Shown here: piece after piece, positions 32,222 through 41,282 of the stretch
Layout: each line of letters begins with the position of its first letter
Position numbering within the stretch: position 1 is the first letter of the stretch
Assembly (NCBI RefSeq): GCF_022832435.1
Contig: NZ_JALHLF010000001.1
Location: 74,795 to 138,794 of the forward strand
Reading direction: 5' to 3'
Origin: Novosphingobium organovorum
GTDB lineage: Bacteria > Pseudomonadota > Alphaproteobacteria > Sphingomonadales > Sphingomonadaceae
Length of the DNA stretch: 64,000 bases
The notes under the pieces: generated by a model
Databases searched by the model: none
Told to the model about the DNA's origin: nothing
Seen by the model: the letters and a program-made list of their open reading frames with translations, nothing else
Made by a program: the position numbers and the translations under genes

Positions 32222-32947
32222 CTAGCCCGTTACGCCAAGGCTCAGCCCGCCGTCGCAGACCAGCACCGCGCCGTCCATGAAGCCGTTCCCGACCAGAAAG
32301 GCAATCGCATCGGCGACGTCGTCCGGACGCCCGTTGCGCCCCGCTGGCGTGCGCGCCGCATAGGCCTCGAGTGCCTGCGATCGCTCGGGCTCGGGATAGC
32401 TGTCCCACCACGGAGTGACGATGACGCCCGGCGAAACCGCATTTACCCGCAAGGGACGCAGTTCGGCGGCCAGGATCGGTACCAGTCCGCGCAGCGCGGA
32501 ATTGGCCGCGCCTGTTCCCGCCAACCCCGGAAAGGCCGCATGTGCGGAAACCGCGGCCACGAACGTGATGCTCCCGTGCGATGCCATCACGCCCAGTGCG
32601 GCCTGGGCGCACGCATAATGCGCAAAGACCTTTTCCTCGAAGCCCAGCTTCATCAGCGCGACATCTGAGGTTGCAAAGGGACCGACACCATGGCTGGTCC
32701 CCAGCGCCAGCACCAGATGATCGATGATGCCCAGCCTTTCGAAGGCCGGCGCCAGATCGTCGATCCGCGTCGCATCCAGGACCAGCGTTTCGACCCGCGC
32801 CTCATCACCCGATGCCTCGCGCGCGGCGACCAGTCTCGCCGCGCTTCTCCCGGCGATCGTCACCCGTGCGCCATCGCGGCTGAGACGCCGCGCGGTGGCA
32901 AGGCCGATCCCTGAGGAACCTCCGATAATCACGACATGGTCTGCCAT
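32222..32947 (-). CDS. Short-chain dehydrogenase/reductase-like protein with altered active site
   Basis: 241 residues. The NAD(P)-binding GGSSGIGLATA is at residues 9-19. The catalytic YxxxK position aligns with Thr145 and Asn149 (GLAGTGAANSALRGL), so the usual Tyr and Lys are missing while Ser134 remains. The C-terminus VLVCDGGLSLGV is typical of the family. The start at 32947 follows a good GGAAGAGG site. It is divergent from an XRE/MmyB-type regulator that probably controls it. Its catalytic competence is doubtful. Confidence 0.82.
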   Translation of the reverse strand: MADHVVIIGGSSGIGLATARRLSRDGARVTIAGRSAARLVAAREASGDEARVETLVLDATRIDDLAPAFERLGIIDHLVLALGTSHGVGPFATSDVALMKLGFEEKVFAHYACAQAALGVMASHGSITFVAAVSAHAAFPGLAGTGAANSALRGLVPILAAELRPLRVNAVSPGVIVTPWWDSYPEPERSQALEAYAARTPAGRNGRPDDVADAIAFLVGNGFMDGAVLVCDGGLSLGVTG

Positions 32948-33094
32948 AGCCTCTTCCTTTCACGCCTGCTTCACCCCATCACGAACACCATGCTGCGACG
33001 GGCGGTCGCCCCTTTTGCAGACGGACCGGAGCGCAAACAGTTTTGGACGGATCATGGTATCGGCTAGTTCCAGGATCGTGATCGAGGACATGCC

Positions 33095-33964
33095 ATGACG
33101 ACCCAGCCCACCATCAACGCAGCGCCGCGCACCGACGCCGCGCCCATGCGCGAGGCGGGCGAATTCCTTCGCTCGCGGCGCGAACGTCTCAAACCGGCCG
33201 ATGTCGGGCTACCCGACGGGGCACGGCGGCGCACGCCAGGGCTCCGCCGCGACGAGGTCGCGATGCTCGCTGGAATCGGAACGACCTGGTACACCTGGCT
33301 GGAACAGGGCCGCGACGTCCATCCCTCGCTCGAGGCTCTTGGCGCTCTTGCACGCGCACTGCGGCTCGATCCGCTCGAGACCCTCCACCTTTTCACGCTC
33401 CACGGCCGGGCCATGCCCCAGGACAGTAGCCCGCCGCCCGAGACAGTGCCTGCCTCGCTCCATCGAATGCTCGATGCGATGACCGCGCAGCCCGCGCTGG
33501 TCCTCGGGCGGCGCTGGGACGTACTGGCCTGGAACGCGGCGGCAAGCGCGGTGTTTGGCGACTATCAGGCGATGGAGGGACTGCAGCGCAACGCGCTGCA
33601 CATGCTTTTTCTCGATCCCCGGCGCCGCGACATGCTGATCGATTGGGAAGCCGTCGCGCGCAGCACCCTGGCGATGTTCCGGGCCGATTGCGCACGGCAC
33701 GCGGCCGATGCCACATTTCGCGCGCTGATCGACCACCTCCTCGCCGAGAGCCCGAAGTTCGCCGAGTGGTGGGGCCATTGCGAGATTGCACAGCCCCTGT
33801 CGGGTCTCAAACGGATCAGGCACCCCGAGATCGGCGAAATCCACTTCGAGTACGCCAGCTTCCTGCTCGACGATACGCCCGATATGAAGCTCACCGTTTT
33901 CACGCCGATCGATGGCGCGGGCCATGCCGATCGGTTGCGCGCGCTCCTCGAACGCACGCGCTGA
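33095..33964 (+). CDS. XRE-family regulator with MmyB-like ligand-binding domain
   Basis: 289 residues. A helix-turn-helix (RRTPGLRRDEVAMLAGIGTT, then WYTWLEQGRDVHPS) covers about residues 28-85. An MmyB-like ligand-binding domain follows from about residue 115 (VLGRRWDVLAWNAAASAVFGDY). Such regulators often sit next to and control SDR genes, as here with the divergent 32222-32947 gene. A GAGGAC ribosome site precedes the ATG at 33095. The ligand is unknown. Confidence 0.87.
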   Translation: MTTQPTINAAPRTDAAPMREAGEFLRSRRERLKPADVGLPDGARRRTPGLRRDEVAMLAGIGTTWYTWLEQGRDVHPSLEALGALARALRLDPLETLHLFTLHGRAMPQDSSPPPETVPASLHRMLDAMTAQPALVLGRRWDVLAWNAAASAVFGDYQAMEGLQRNALHMLFLDPRRRDMLIDWEAVARSTLAMFRADCARHAADATFRALIDHLLAESPKFAEWWGHCEIAQPLSGLKRIRHPEIGEIHFEYASFLLDDTPDMKLTVFTPIDGAGHADRLRALLERTR

Positions 33965-33973
33965 CGCACCGCG

Positions 33974-34180
33974 TCAGGCCGCCAGCCCGTCGCGCAGCGC
34001 AAGCCCGATCAGCACGAGTGCGCCCAGCGTGGTGAGCAGGCTCAGCACGTTCCAGGGCATGAACCCCACCGCCTCCAGATTGCGACGGCGCAACCGGCGG
34101 CGCTCGGCAATGCTCGCCGCGGCGGCCATCAGCGCCAGCACCACACCGGCGCCGAGCATGATCTGATCGGCAGTATCCAT
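33974..34180 (-). CDS. Small two-helix membrane protein
   Basis: 68 residues with two hydrophobic helices (about residues 8-25 and 45-63) separated by the arginine-rich ERRRLRRRNLEAVGF. I do not recognise a family. It lies between the XRE regulator, with which it converges, and the divergent DMT transporter gene. Confidence 0.6.
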   Translation of the reverse strand: MDTADQIMLGAGVVLALMAAAASIAERRRLRRRNLEAVGFMPWNVLSLLTTLGALVLIGLALRDGLAA

Positions 34181-34223
34181 CCCTGCCCCTTGCCCCGAAG
34201 CGCACGGAAGTTAAAGCAGGATC

Positions 34224-35243
34224 GTGAGCACTTCATCCGACATCGCGCATCCGGGCGAGACCGCCCCGGTGCAAGGCCCATCGGCCAGCGCCCGCCCGCA
34301 CAACCCGCTTCTGGCGATTGCGCTGCGCGTGGGCGCGACCTTTTCGCTCGCCACGATGTTCATGCTGTTCAAGCTGGCGGGCGACCACGGCGTATCGATG
34401 CCCGAACTGATGTTCTGGCGCCAGGCGGTGAGCGTGCCGATCATCCTGGGCGCGCTGCTGGCCACCGGACAGATCGGCAAGCTCGCCACCCGCCGCCCGA
34501 TCGCGCATGCCGGGCGCGCGGCGGTGGGGACCGCCGGGCTGTTCTGCAACATCGCCGCTTCGGTCCTGCTCCCGCTGCCGGTGGCGACGACGCTGGGCTT
34601 CACCGCCCCGCTCTTTGCCGTGCTCATCACCGCGCTCGTCGTGCGCGAATACGTCGGCTACTGGCGCTGGACGGCGGTGATCGCCGGCTTTGCCGGGGTG
34701 CTGATCATCGCCGGCCCCGGCGAGATCGCCAACGTGCCGACGCTGGGCGTCGTGGCGGGCCTTGGCGCGGGCATCATCGTCGCAACCGTCAGTTTCCAGA
34801 TCCGCTCGCTCGCACGGACCGACACGCCGATCTCGATGGTGTTCTGGTTCGCGATGTTCGGGATGCTGGGGGCGAGCGTGTTTCTGCCCTTCTACGCCCG
34901 CCCGCACGATGCGCAAACCTATCTCATCCTTCTCGCGCTGGGCATCGCGGGGACGATGGGGCAGTTCTTCGTCGCTGCCTCGCTGCGCTACGGCTCGGTC
35001 GCGACGGTCGTGGTGATCGATTACGTCTCGCTGATCTGGTCGACGTCGTATGGCCTGTTCATTTTCGGGAGCTGGCCACCGCACACCACGTGGCTGGGCG
35101 CGCCGCTCATCATCGTGGCCGGGCTCATCATCACCTGGCGCGAACACTACCTGTCCAAGCGAATCTCGCCAACGTCGACGATGGACCCCGGTGCGCTCGA
35201 GGAAACGGCAGGGGATCAGCCCCGCGACAGGCGCGGAACCTGA
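34224..35243 (+). CDS. DMT-family (EamA) transporter
   Basis: 339-residue inner-membrane protein with about ten hydrophobic helices in two EamA repeats (ATMFMLFKLAGDHGVSMPEL and GSVATVVVIDYVSLIWSTSY mark the repeat borders). The substrate is unknown. The start is a GTG at 34224. The cytoplasmic tail after residue 300 is charged. It runs toward the entericidin genes. Confidence 0.85.
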   Translation: MSTSSDIAHPGETAPVQGPSASARPHNPLLAIALRVGATFSLATMFMLFKLAGDHGVSMPELMFWRQAVSVPIILGALLATGQIGKLATRRPIAHAGRAAVGTAGLFCNIAASVLLPLPVATTLGFTAPLFAVLITALVVREYVGYWRWTAVIAGFAGVLIIAGPGEIANVPTLGVVAGLGAGIIVATVSFQIRSLARTDTPISMVFWFAMFGMLGASVFLPFYARPHDAQTYLILLALGIAGTMGQFFVAASLRYGSVATVVVIDYVSLIWSTSYGLFIFGSWPPHTTWLGAPLIIVAGLIITWREHYLSKRISPTSTMDPGALEETAGDQPRDRRGT

Positions 35244-35259
35244 TCGGGGCTTGCGTGTT
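35235..35259 (+). promoter_or_regulatory. EcfG-type (general stress) promoter candidate
   Basis: GGAAC at 35235-35239, then 16 bp, then TGTT at 35256-35259, close to the GGAAC-N16-17-CGTT consensus of alphaproteobacterial EcfG sigma factors. It ends 54 bp before the first entericidin-like start and overlaps the end of the transporter gene. Confidence 0.45.
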
Positions 35260-35313
35260 CTTCTATCCACTCCGGCCGTTACCGGGCCGCATCGGGAAAG
35301 AAAGGACAAGCTC

Positions 35314-35448
35314 ATGTTCAAGAAGATCACGCTCGCTCTTGTCGCCAGCGGCCTCGTTTTCGGCGCCGCCGCCTGCAACACCGTCAAGGGCGCGGGCCGC
35401 GACATCGAATCGGTGGGCCAGGCGGGCGACGACGCCATCCACAACTAA
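35314..35448 (+). CDS. Entericidin-like small lipoprotein
   Basis: 44 residues. Signal peptide FKKITLALVASGLVFGAAAC ends in a lipobox cysteine at residue 21, followed by NTVKGAGRDIESVGQAGDD, the entericidin A/B pattern. It is probably an outer-membrane-anchored small lipoprotein. Entericidins act in bacteriolysis or stress in E. coli, but a role here is not established. A strong AAAGGA site precedes the ATG. Confidence 0.85.
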   Translation: MFKKITLALVASGLVFGAAACNTVKGAGRDIESVGQAGDDAIHN

Positions 35449-35546
35449 GCGCTGCGATCCTAAACGATCGGGCAAGCAGGCCTCTTTTGCCCAAGGCGCC
35501 TTTTGCGTAAATTCGCTGTGTTCAACAGCACACGAAACACGACGCC

Positions 35547-35675
35547 ATGACCAAGAAACTGCTTCTCGCGATCGTCACCACCGGCCTGATTCTGGGCGCC
35601 ACTGCCTGCAACACCGTGCGCGGCATGGGGCAAGACCTCGAATCCGCCGCCAACGCGGTCGACAAGGCGACCTGA
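35547..35675 (+). CDS. Second entericidin-like small lipoprotein
   Basis: 42 residues with signal peptide TKKLLLAIVTTGLILGATAC and mature start NTVRGMGQDLESAANAVDKA. It is a paralogue of the gene 98 bp upstream. It is followed by a strong intrinsic terminator. The gap between the two contains GGGCAA/TTGCCC, a weak hairpin, so the pair may give two transcript lengths. Confidence 0.82.
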   Translation: MTKKLLLAIVTTGLILGATACNTVRGMGQDLESAANAVDKAT

Positions 35676-35713
35676 ACCGCCTGCACGCCGTCAAGCCAGA
35701 GACGAAGCCAACA

Positions 35714-35753
35714 AAAAGACCGGCGTGCGCAACAAGGCGAACGCCGGTCTTTT
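35714..35753 (+). terminator. Intrinsic terminator of the entericidin pair
   Basis: AAAAGACCGGCGT (35714-35726) pairs perfectly with ACGCCGGTCTTTT (35741-35753), ending in T residues. The A-tract on the left arm would also let it act for leftward transcription. Confidence 0.85.
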
Positions 35754-35792
35754 CATGCATCAAAGGTGTGCATCACAGGTGTGTTGGCCGCT

Positions 35793-36323
35793 TCACCCAT
35801 CGTGCCGATGGTTGGCGATCATGTCGCGCGCGCGCAGCCACAGGGCGAGGCGCTGTCCGCAGATCAACCCCGGCACCAGCCCGAGCCCGAAATCGGTCAG
35901 CATCGTCGCCAGCAGCGTCGCATGGTCGGCGGCACCGGTGTGGAACTGGGGAAAGACGATCCGGCGCACCACGAAGATCGCCGCAATCAGCAGCAGCGCT
36001 GCGGGCGACTGGCGCAGCATGACACGCGCCGCACCCTCCTCCCCCTCGATGTGCAGCCGCATCAGCCGCGCGCGCCACAGGCCGAGCATTCCGCCGCCGA
36101 CGAGGCCCGCCAGCAGCGCCACCCAGCCCAGACCGTGGGGCGGCGCCGCGAACAGCGCGGCCACCACCACAGCGGTCACCAGAATGGGCAGTATCCACAG
36201 CATGGGCAGGCGAAGAGGGCGGGCCACGCCCACCCTCTTCATACGCCAGAGCATGATGACCGCGAAAATCGCGATGGGCAGCCACGCCACCCACGCCGGT
36301 TGTCCTACGCCACCATGCCCCAT
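35793..36323 (-). CDS. Membrane protein, DUF1453/CcdC-like
   Basis: 176 residues with four or five hydrophobic helices and a short RMKRVGVARPLRLP loop near residue 30. The helix spacing and the GLWRARLMRLHIE segment resemble CcdC/DUF1453 membrane proteins, but I cannot confirm the family. It begins six bases before the stop of gcvPB and is on the same strand, so it may be the last gene of the glycine cleavage transcript. Confidence 0.6.
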   Translation of the reverse strand: MGHGGVGQPAWVAWLPIAIFAVIMLWRMKRVGVARPLRLPMLWILPILVTAVVVAALFAAPPHGLGWVALLAGLVGGGMLGLWRARLMRLHIEGEEGAARVMLRQSPAALLLIAAIFVVRRIVFPQFHTGAADHATLLATMLTDFGLGLVPGLICGQRLALWLRARDMIANHRHDG

Positions 36324-36329
36324 ACGCGC

Positions 36330-37901
36330 TTACCCCTCGGTTTGGTCACCCTTCCAGACCAGCACAGGCTTACGCGCCGCGCGGGTTTCGTCAAGCCGGC
36401 GGCGCGGCGCGTAGAACGGCGCGGCGTGCAGGCTCTCGTCGCCCGCCTTGGCGCGCTCGGCGAGACGGCGCATCGAGGCAATGAAGCGGTCGAGCCCCTG
36501 CTTGCTCTCGGTCTCGGTCGGCTCGATCAGCATCGCGCCCTTGACCACCAGCGGGAAGTAGACCGTCATCGGGTGGAAACCCTCGTCGATCAGCCCCTTG
36601 GCGATGTCGAGCGTGGAGAGCCCCTCGGGCAGGCCCGCATCGCTGAACAGCGCCTCGTGCATGCACGGACCGCTGGCGCCGAACGGCGCTTCGAGCACGT
36701 CGTCGAGGCTGCGCAGCACGTAGTTGGCGTTGAGCACCGCATCTTCGGCCACCTGGCGCAGGCCATCGGCGCCGTGGCTGAGGATATAGGCCAGGGCACG
36801 GGTGAACATGCCCATCTGGCCGTGGAAGGCGACCATGCGGCCAAACGCCCTGTCGTGCCCTTCACCGCGGTTCTCCTCCTCGACGAGGTGGATCGAACCA
36901 TCGGCCCCGCGCGTCACGAAGGGCAGCGGCGCGAAGGGCGCCAGCGCTTCGGACAGCACCACCGGACCCGCGCCCGGACCACCACCGCCGTGCGGGGTGG
37001 AGAAGGTCTTGTGCAGGTTGATGTGCATCGCATCGACGCCAAGGTCGCCCGGACGCACGCGCCCGACGATGGCGTTGAAGTTCGCGCCGTCGCAGTAGAC
37101 ATAACCGCCCGCGGCGTGAACCGCATCGGCGATGTCCTTGAGCTCGGGCTCGAACAGGCCGCAGGTGTTGGGGTTGGTGATCATCACGCCCGCAACGTCC
37201 GGCCCCAGCTTTTCCTTGAGCGCGGCGACATCGACGCGGCCCTCGGGGGTGGCCGGGATGGTCTGCACCTTGAAGCCCGCGAAGGCGGCGGTTGCCGGGT
37301 TGGTGCCGTGCGCGCTTTCGGGCACGAGCACGATGTCACGCGTTTCCCCGCGCGCGTCGAGCGCGGCGCGGATGCACAGCAGGCCGCACAGCTCGCCATG
37401 CGCGCCCGCCTTGGGGCTCATCGCCACCGAAGCCATGCCGGTCAGCGTGATGAGCCAGTCGGCCAGCTGCTCGATCACCTCGAGCGCGCCTTCGACCGTC
37501 TTTTGCGGCTGGAGCGGGTGGACATCGGCGAAGCCGGGCAGACGCGCCATCTTTTCGTTGAGGCGCGGGTTGTGCTTCATCGTGCACGAGCCGAGCGGGA
37601 ACGGGCCAAGGTCGATGCCGTAGTTCTGGCGCGACAGGCGCGTGTAGTGGCGCACCACTTCGGGCTCGGTCAGGCCGGGCAGCGCGGGCGCCGCCTTGCG
37701 CGCGAACTTCGCCAGCGCCGAAGCCATCGGACGCTCGCACGCGTCGATGTCGACGCCCCACTTGCCTTCGCCGTCGAGTTCGAAGATCAGCGGTTCCTCG
37801 AGCATCAGCGCGCGGTCGCCGCTCGCGGTGACGGGGCCGGTGGCGACACCCTCGGTCGAATTCATGCTCGGGCGCCAGCCCGCCGTGTTCACGCCGCTCA
37901 T
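36330..37901 (-). CDS. gcvPB: Glycine dehydrogenase (decarboxylating), subunit 2
   Basis: 523-residue C-terminal half of the P protein, which decarboxylates glycine and loads aminomethyl onto GcvH. The PLP-binding lysine is in [20 protein letters not shown] near residue 298. Split P protein is normal in many bacteria. Its ATG overlaps the gcvPA stop (ATGA, 37898-37901). The C-terminal half of the complex seems complete. Confidence 0.96.
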   Translation of the reverse strand: MSGVNTAGWRPSMNSTEGVATGPVTASGDRALMLEEPLIFELDGEGKWGVDIDACERPMASALAKFARKAAPALPGLTEPEVVRHYTRLSRQNYGIDLGPFPLGSCTMKHNPRLNEKMARLPGFADVHPLQPQKTVEGALEVIEQLADWLITLTGMASVAMSPKAGAHGELCGLLCIRAALDARGETRDIVLVPESAHGTNPATAAFAGFKVQTIPATPEGRVDVAALKEKLGPDVAGVMITNPNTCGLFEPELKDIADAVHAAGGYVYCDGANFNAIVGRVRPGDLGVDAMHINLHKTFSTPHGGGGPGAGPVVLSEALAPFAPLPFVTRGADGSIHLVEEENRGEGHDRAFGRMVAFHGQMGMFTRALAYILSHGADGLRQVAEDAVLNANYVLRSLDDVLEAPFGASGPCMHEALFSDAGLPEGLSTLDIAKGLIDEGFHPMTVYFPLVVKGAMLIEPTETESKQGLDRFIASMRRLAERAKAGDESLHAAPFYAPRRRLDETRAARKPVLVWKGDQTEG

Positions 37902-39268
37902 GCGCGCTCTCCTTCCAGAACCGCGGCCAGCGCCGTGGCGAACTCCTCGATATCCTCGTCGCTGACCGTCTCGGTCGCCGCCACCAGCAGGCCGTTGTGC
38001 AGCGCGCCGTGCTCGGGGAACAGGCGGCCGAGCGAAACACCGCCCAGCACGCCGCGATCCGCCAGATCGCGCACCACTTCGCGCGCCTCACGCGGGAGGA
38101 CCAGCGTCGCCTCGTTGAAATAGGCGTCCGAGAGCAGCGTAACGCCCTCGATCTGCGTCAGGCGATGGACTACGGCCTGCATCCGGTCATGATTGCGCGC
38201 GGCGAGACGGGCCAGCCCTTCGCCGCCCAGAAGGCTCATGTGGATGCTGAAAGCCAGGGCGCAAAGTCCTGAATTCGTGCAGATATTGCTCGTCGCCTTC
38301 TCGCGGCGGATGTGCTGCTCGCGGGTCGAGAGGGTGAGCACGAAACCGCGCTTGCCCTCGGCATCGACAGTCTCGCCGCACAGACGGCCCGGCATCTGGC
38401 GCACGAACTTTTCCGAGCAACCGAACAAGCCAAGGTAGGGGCCACCGAACTGCAGGCCGACGCCCAGCGACTGGCCCTCGCCCACCACGATGTCCGCGCC
38501 GAGATGGCCCGGCGCTTCGAGCAGGCCAAGCGCGACCGGCTCGGTCACCACCACGATCAGCAGCGCCTTCTTCGCGTGCGCCGCCTCGGCGATCGCGGCA
38601 AGGTCGGGGATACGGCCCATGATGTCGGGATACTGAACCACCACGCTCGAGGTGGCCTCGTCGATCGCCGCGATCACCGCCGCATCGTCCGCCTCGGCGG
38701 TAAGCTCAGGCACGAGGCTTGCGATGTCGTCCTTGGTGAACTTGGCCATCGTGCGCACGACTTCGCCGTAGTGCGGGTGCAGACCGCCCGAAAGCACGGC
38801 CTTGCCCTTGCGGGTGATGCGCGCGGCCATGAGAATCGCTTCCCAGCACGCGGTCGAACCGTCGTACATCGAGGCGTTGGCGATGTCGGTGCCGAACAGG
38901 CGCGCGACCTGGGTCTGGAACTCGAACAGGACCTGCAGCGTGCCTTGCGCGATTTCGGGCTGGTAGGGCGTGTAGGCGGTCAGGAACTCGCCGCGCTGGA
39001 TCAGGTGATCGACCGAGGCGGGGACGTGGTGGCGATAGGCGCCTGCGCCCAGGAAGAACGGCGCCGAACCGGCGTTGAGGTTCTTGGCGGCGAGCTTGGA
39101 GAGGTGGCGCTCGACTGCCATTTCGCTGGCGTGCATGGGCAGACCGGCGATCGGGCCGGACTGGCGGGCGGCTTCGGGGACGTCACGGAACAGTTCGTCG
39201 ACCGAGCCCGCGCCGATCGTTTCCAGCATACTGGCGCGGTCGGCGGGCGTAAGGGGGAGATAACGCAT
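37898..39268 (-). CDS. gcvPA: Glycine dehydrogenase (decarboxylating), subunit 1
   Basis: 456-residue N-terminal half of the P protein, starting [19 protein letters not shown]. The conserved [13 protein letters not shown] and [20 protein letters not shown] stretches are present. It pairs with gcvPB to form the heterotetramer. It lies 137 bp after gcvH, with hairpins between. Confidence 0.96.
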   Translation of the reverse strand: MRYLPLTPADRASMLETIGAGSVDELFRDVPEAARQSGPIAGLPMHASEMAVERHLSKLAAKNLNAGSAPFFLGAGAYRHHVPASVDHLIQRGEFLTAYTPYQPEIAQGTLQVLFEFQTQVARLFGTDIANASMYDGSTACWEAILMAARITRKGKAVLSGGLHPHYGEVVRTMAKFTKDDIASLVPELTAEADDAAVIAAIDEATSSVVVQYPDIMGRIPDLAAIAEAAHAKKALLIVVVTEPVALGLLEAPGHLGADIVVGEGQSLGVGLQFGGPYLGLFGCSEKFVRQMPGRLCGETVDAEGKRGFVLTLSTREQHIRREKATSNICTNSGLCALAFSIHMSLLGGEGLARLAARNHDRMQAVVHRLTQIEGVTLLSDAYFNEATLVLPREAREVVRDLADRGVLGGVSLGRLFPEHGALHNGLLVAATETVSDEDIEEFATALAAVLEGERA

Positions 39269-39299
39269 CAGGTGTCTGCAATCCCGGCTGAGAGAGGTG

Positions 39300-39325
39300 G
39301 GCCGCCCCGCAGGACAGGGGCGGCC
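39300..39325. repeat. GC-rich hairpin between gcvH and gcvPA
   Basis: GGCCGCCCC (39300-39308) pairs with GGGGCGGCC (39317-39325). Intercistronic, without T-run. It may set relative expression of the small GcvH and the large GcvP mRNA segments. Confidence 0.45.
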
Positions 39326-39405
39326 GGGGAAGCGGTCAGGCCGATCGGGCGGGCGGCGCGTTCACTCGGGCGCCCCCCGCTTCGCAAGCCTGACCCGAGG
39401 CCCGA

Positions 39406-39777
39406 TCAGAGGCCTTCGACGTAAGTCTTGTAGGCGGCCTCATCCATCAGCTCTTCGAGCTCGGACGGGTTCGACAGGGTGACGCGGAACAGCCAGCCGC
39501 CGACTTCGGCGTCGGTGTTGACCAGCTCGGGCTCGTCGGCGAGCGCTTCGTTGATCGCGGCGATCACGCCCGAAACGGGGGTGTAGACATCGCTTGCGGC
39601 CTTGACCGAATCGACCACTGCGACCGAATCGCCCTTGGCGACTTCGGCGCCTTCCTCGGGCAGGTCGACGAAGGTGATGTCGCCCAGCTGGCCCTGCGCG
39701 TAGTCGGTGATGCCAACGGTGCCCAGGTCACCTTCGACTTCGATCCACTCGTGATCTTCGGAATAATAGACAGACAT
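39406..39777 (-). CDS. gcvH: Glycine cleavage system H protein
   Basis: 123-residue lipoyl carrier of the complex. The lipoylated lysine is in VVDSVKAASDVYTPVSG near residue 63. It opens with SVYYSEDHEWIEVEGD. It lies 12 bp after gcvT and is probably translated from the same transcript. Confidence 0.97.
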   Translation of the reverse strand: MSVYYSEDHEWIEVEGDLGTVGITDYAQGQLGDITFVDLPEEGAEVAKGDSVAVVDSVKAASDVYTPVSGVIAAINEALADEPELVNTDAEVGGWLFRVTLSNPSELEELMDEAAYKTYVEGL

Positions 39778-39789
39778 GGGGCAAGCTCC

Positions 39790-40947
39790 TCAGCGGTAAT
39801 AACGGTTGGGGACGAAGGGCATGGGCACGACACTGGCGTTGAGCCGCTTGCCCCGCATTTCGATTTCGAGCGCCGTGCCGACAGCCGCGCTGCCCGCATC
39901 GACATAGGCCATGGCGATGGGCTGCTTGAGCGACGGGGCGAAGCCACCCGAAGTCACCACACCCACTTCGTGCGCTCCGGCAAAGACCTTGGCACCCTCG
40001 CGCGCGGCCATGCGGCCTTCGAGCACGAGGCCGACGCGGGTGCGCGCGGTGCCTTCGGCGAGGTCCTTCTGCACACGCGCGGCGCCGGGGAAGCCCCCTT
40101 CACTGCGGCGGCGCTTGTTGACGCCGAAGATCAGCCCGGATTCGACGGCGCCCTGCGCCGGCGTCATGTCGTGGCCATAGAGCGGCAGACCCGCTTCGAG
40201 GCGCAGCGAATCGCGCGCGCCAAGGCCGATCGGCTTCACTTCGGGCTCGGCGCAGAGGAGATCCGCAATCGTTGCCGCAGCCTCACCGGGCAGCGCGATC
40301 TCGAAACCGTCCTCGCCGGTGTAGCCCGAACGGCTGATCCACACGTCGACACCGCCAAGCTTGAAGGACGCGCCCTTCATGAACTTGAGATCAGCAAGCG
40401 CCACGTCACCTTCGACCAGCCGCGCCAGCGCCTCGGCCGCCTTGGGGCCCTGAAGCGCGAGCAGCGCGTTCTCGTCGAGGTGGTTGAGGTTGACCGCATC
40501 GGGCAGGTATTCGCGCAAGGTTCCGATGTCGTCCCACTTGGTCGCGCCGTTGACGACGAGGTAGAACCCCGTGTTCCACCGGGTGACCATGAGATCGTCG
40601 AGAATACCGCCCGCTTCATCGAGCAGCAGCGAATAGCGCACCGAGCCGGTCTTGAGCGTTGCCAGATCGATCGGCAGCGCCGCCTCGATCGCCGCGTCGA
40701 GATCGACCTCCGCACCTTCGGCCGCCGAGAGGTAGAGCTGGCCCATATGGCTGACATCGAACAGCCCGGCGCTCTCGCGCGTCCAGAGGTGTTCGGCCAG
40801 GATTCCCTCGAACTGGACGGGCATCATGTAGCCAGCGAATTCGACCATGCGCGCGCCGTGGGCGCGGTGCCAGGCGTCCAGCGGCAGGATACCGGGTTCG
40901 ATCGGCTCGAGACCGAGTTCGTCGTCAAATTGGGAAATATCGCTCAA
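39790..40947 (-). CDS. gcvT: Aminomethyltransferase (glycine cleavage T protein)
   Basis: 385 residues. Transfers the methylene group from GcvH to tetrahydrofolate. The segments HGARMVEFAGYMMPVQFEG, LFDVSHMGQ and SRSGYTGEDGFEI are typical. I set the start at the TTG at 40947 because GGAG sits 7 bases upstream. An in-frame GTG at 40962 would add five residues but has no visible ribosome site. First gene of the operon, under the glycine riboswitch. Confidence 0.93.
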   Translation of the reverse strand: MSDISQFDDELGLEPIEPGILPLDAWHRAHGARMVEFAGYMMPVQFEGILAEHLWTRESAGLFDVSHMGQLYLSAAEGAEVDLDAAIEAALPIDLATLKTGSVRYSLLLDEAGGILDDLMVTRWNTGFYLVVNGATKWDDIGTLREYLPDAVNLNHLDENALLALQGPKAAEALARLVEGDVALADLKFMKGASFKLGGVDVWISRSGYTGEDGFEIALPGEAAATIADLLCAEPEVKPIGLGARDSLRLEAGLPLYGHDMTPAQGAVESGLIFGVNKRRRSEGGFPGAARVQKDLAEGTARTRVGLVLEGRMAAREGAKVFAGAHEVGVVTSGGFAPSLKQPIAMAYVDAGSAAVGTALEIEMRGKRLNASVVPMPFVPNRYYR

Positions 40948-40987
40948 GACATAGCTCCGCACAGCACTGGTACACCATTTTCTGGTG

Positions 40988-41217
40988 CCCCCTCTGTCAC
41001 GGAAACCTGAGAGTTTTCCCCCGGAACCTGCCTGTCAGCCGGTCGTCGAGGTTACACCGTCGGCGGCCTTGCCCACTTGGGACGAGACACTTTCCAGAGT
41101 TTCGCTATCGACGGGCGCGGTCCTTTTGCCTGAGAGTTTCCGGGGCGGTTGCTCCTTCGGCGCCAACCGATCCGTGCCTCGAAAGGTGCGAATCAGCCGG
41201 TCTCTCCCGCGCTGTCA
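40988..41217 (-). promoter_or_regulatory. Tandem glycine riboswitch
   Basis: In the leader of gcvT, two glycine aptamers lie in series. The first, read leftward from about 41217, has GCGGGAGAGACCGGC, GCCGAAGGAGCAACC and CTCTCAGGCAAAAGGACCGC. The second has GCCGCCGACGGTG, and CTCTCAGGTTTCCGTGACAG with GGGG. The GAGAG/CTCTCAGG cores are hallmarks. Glycine binding normally turns on the degradation operon. Confidence 0.9.
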
Positions 41218-41282
41218 GCGATTGAAACGACGATTGGTTCAGAGCCTTCGCCAAGTCAACGCCGCAAATGGACATTGCACAG

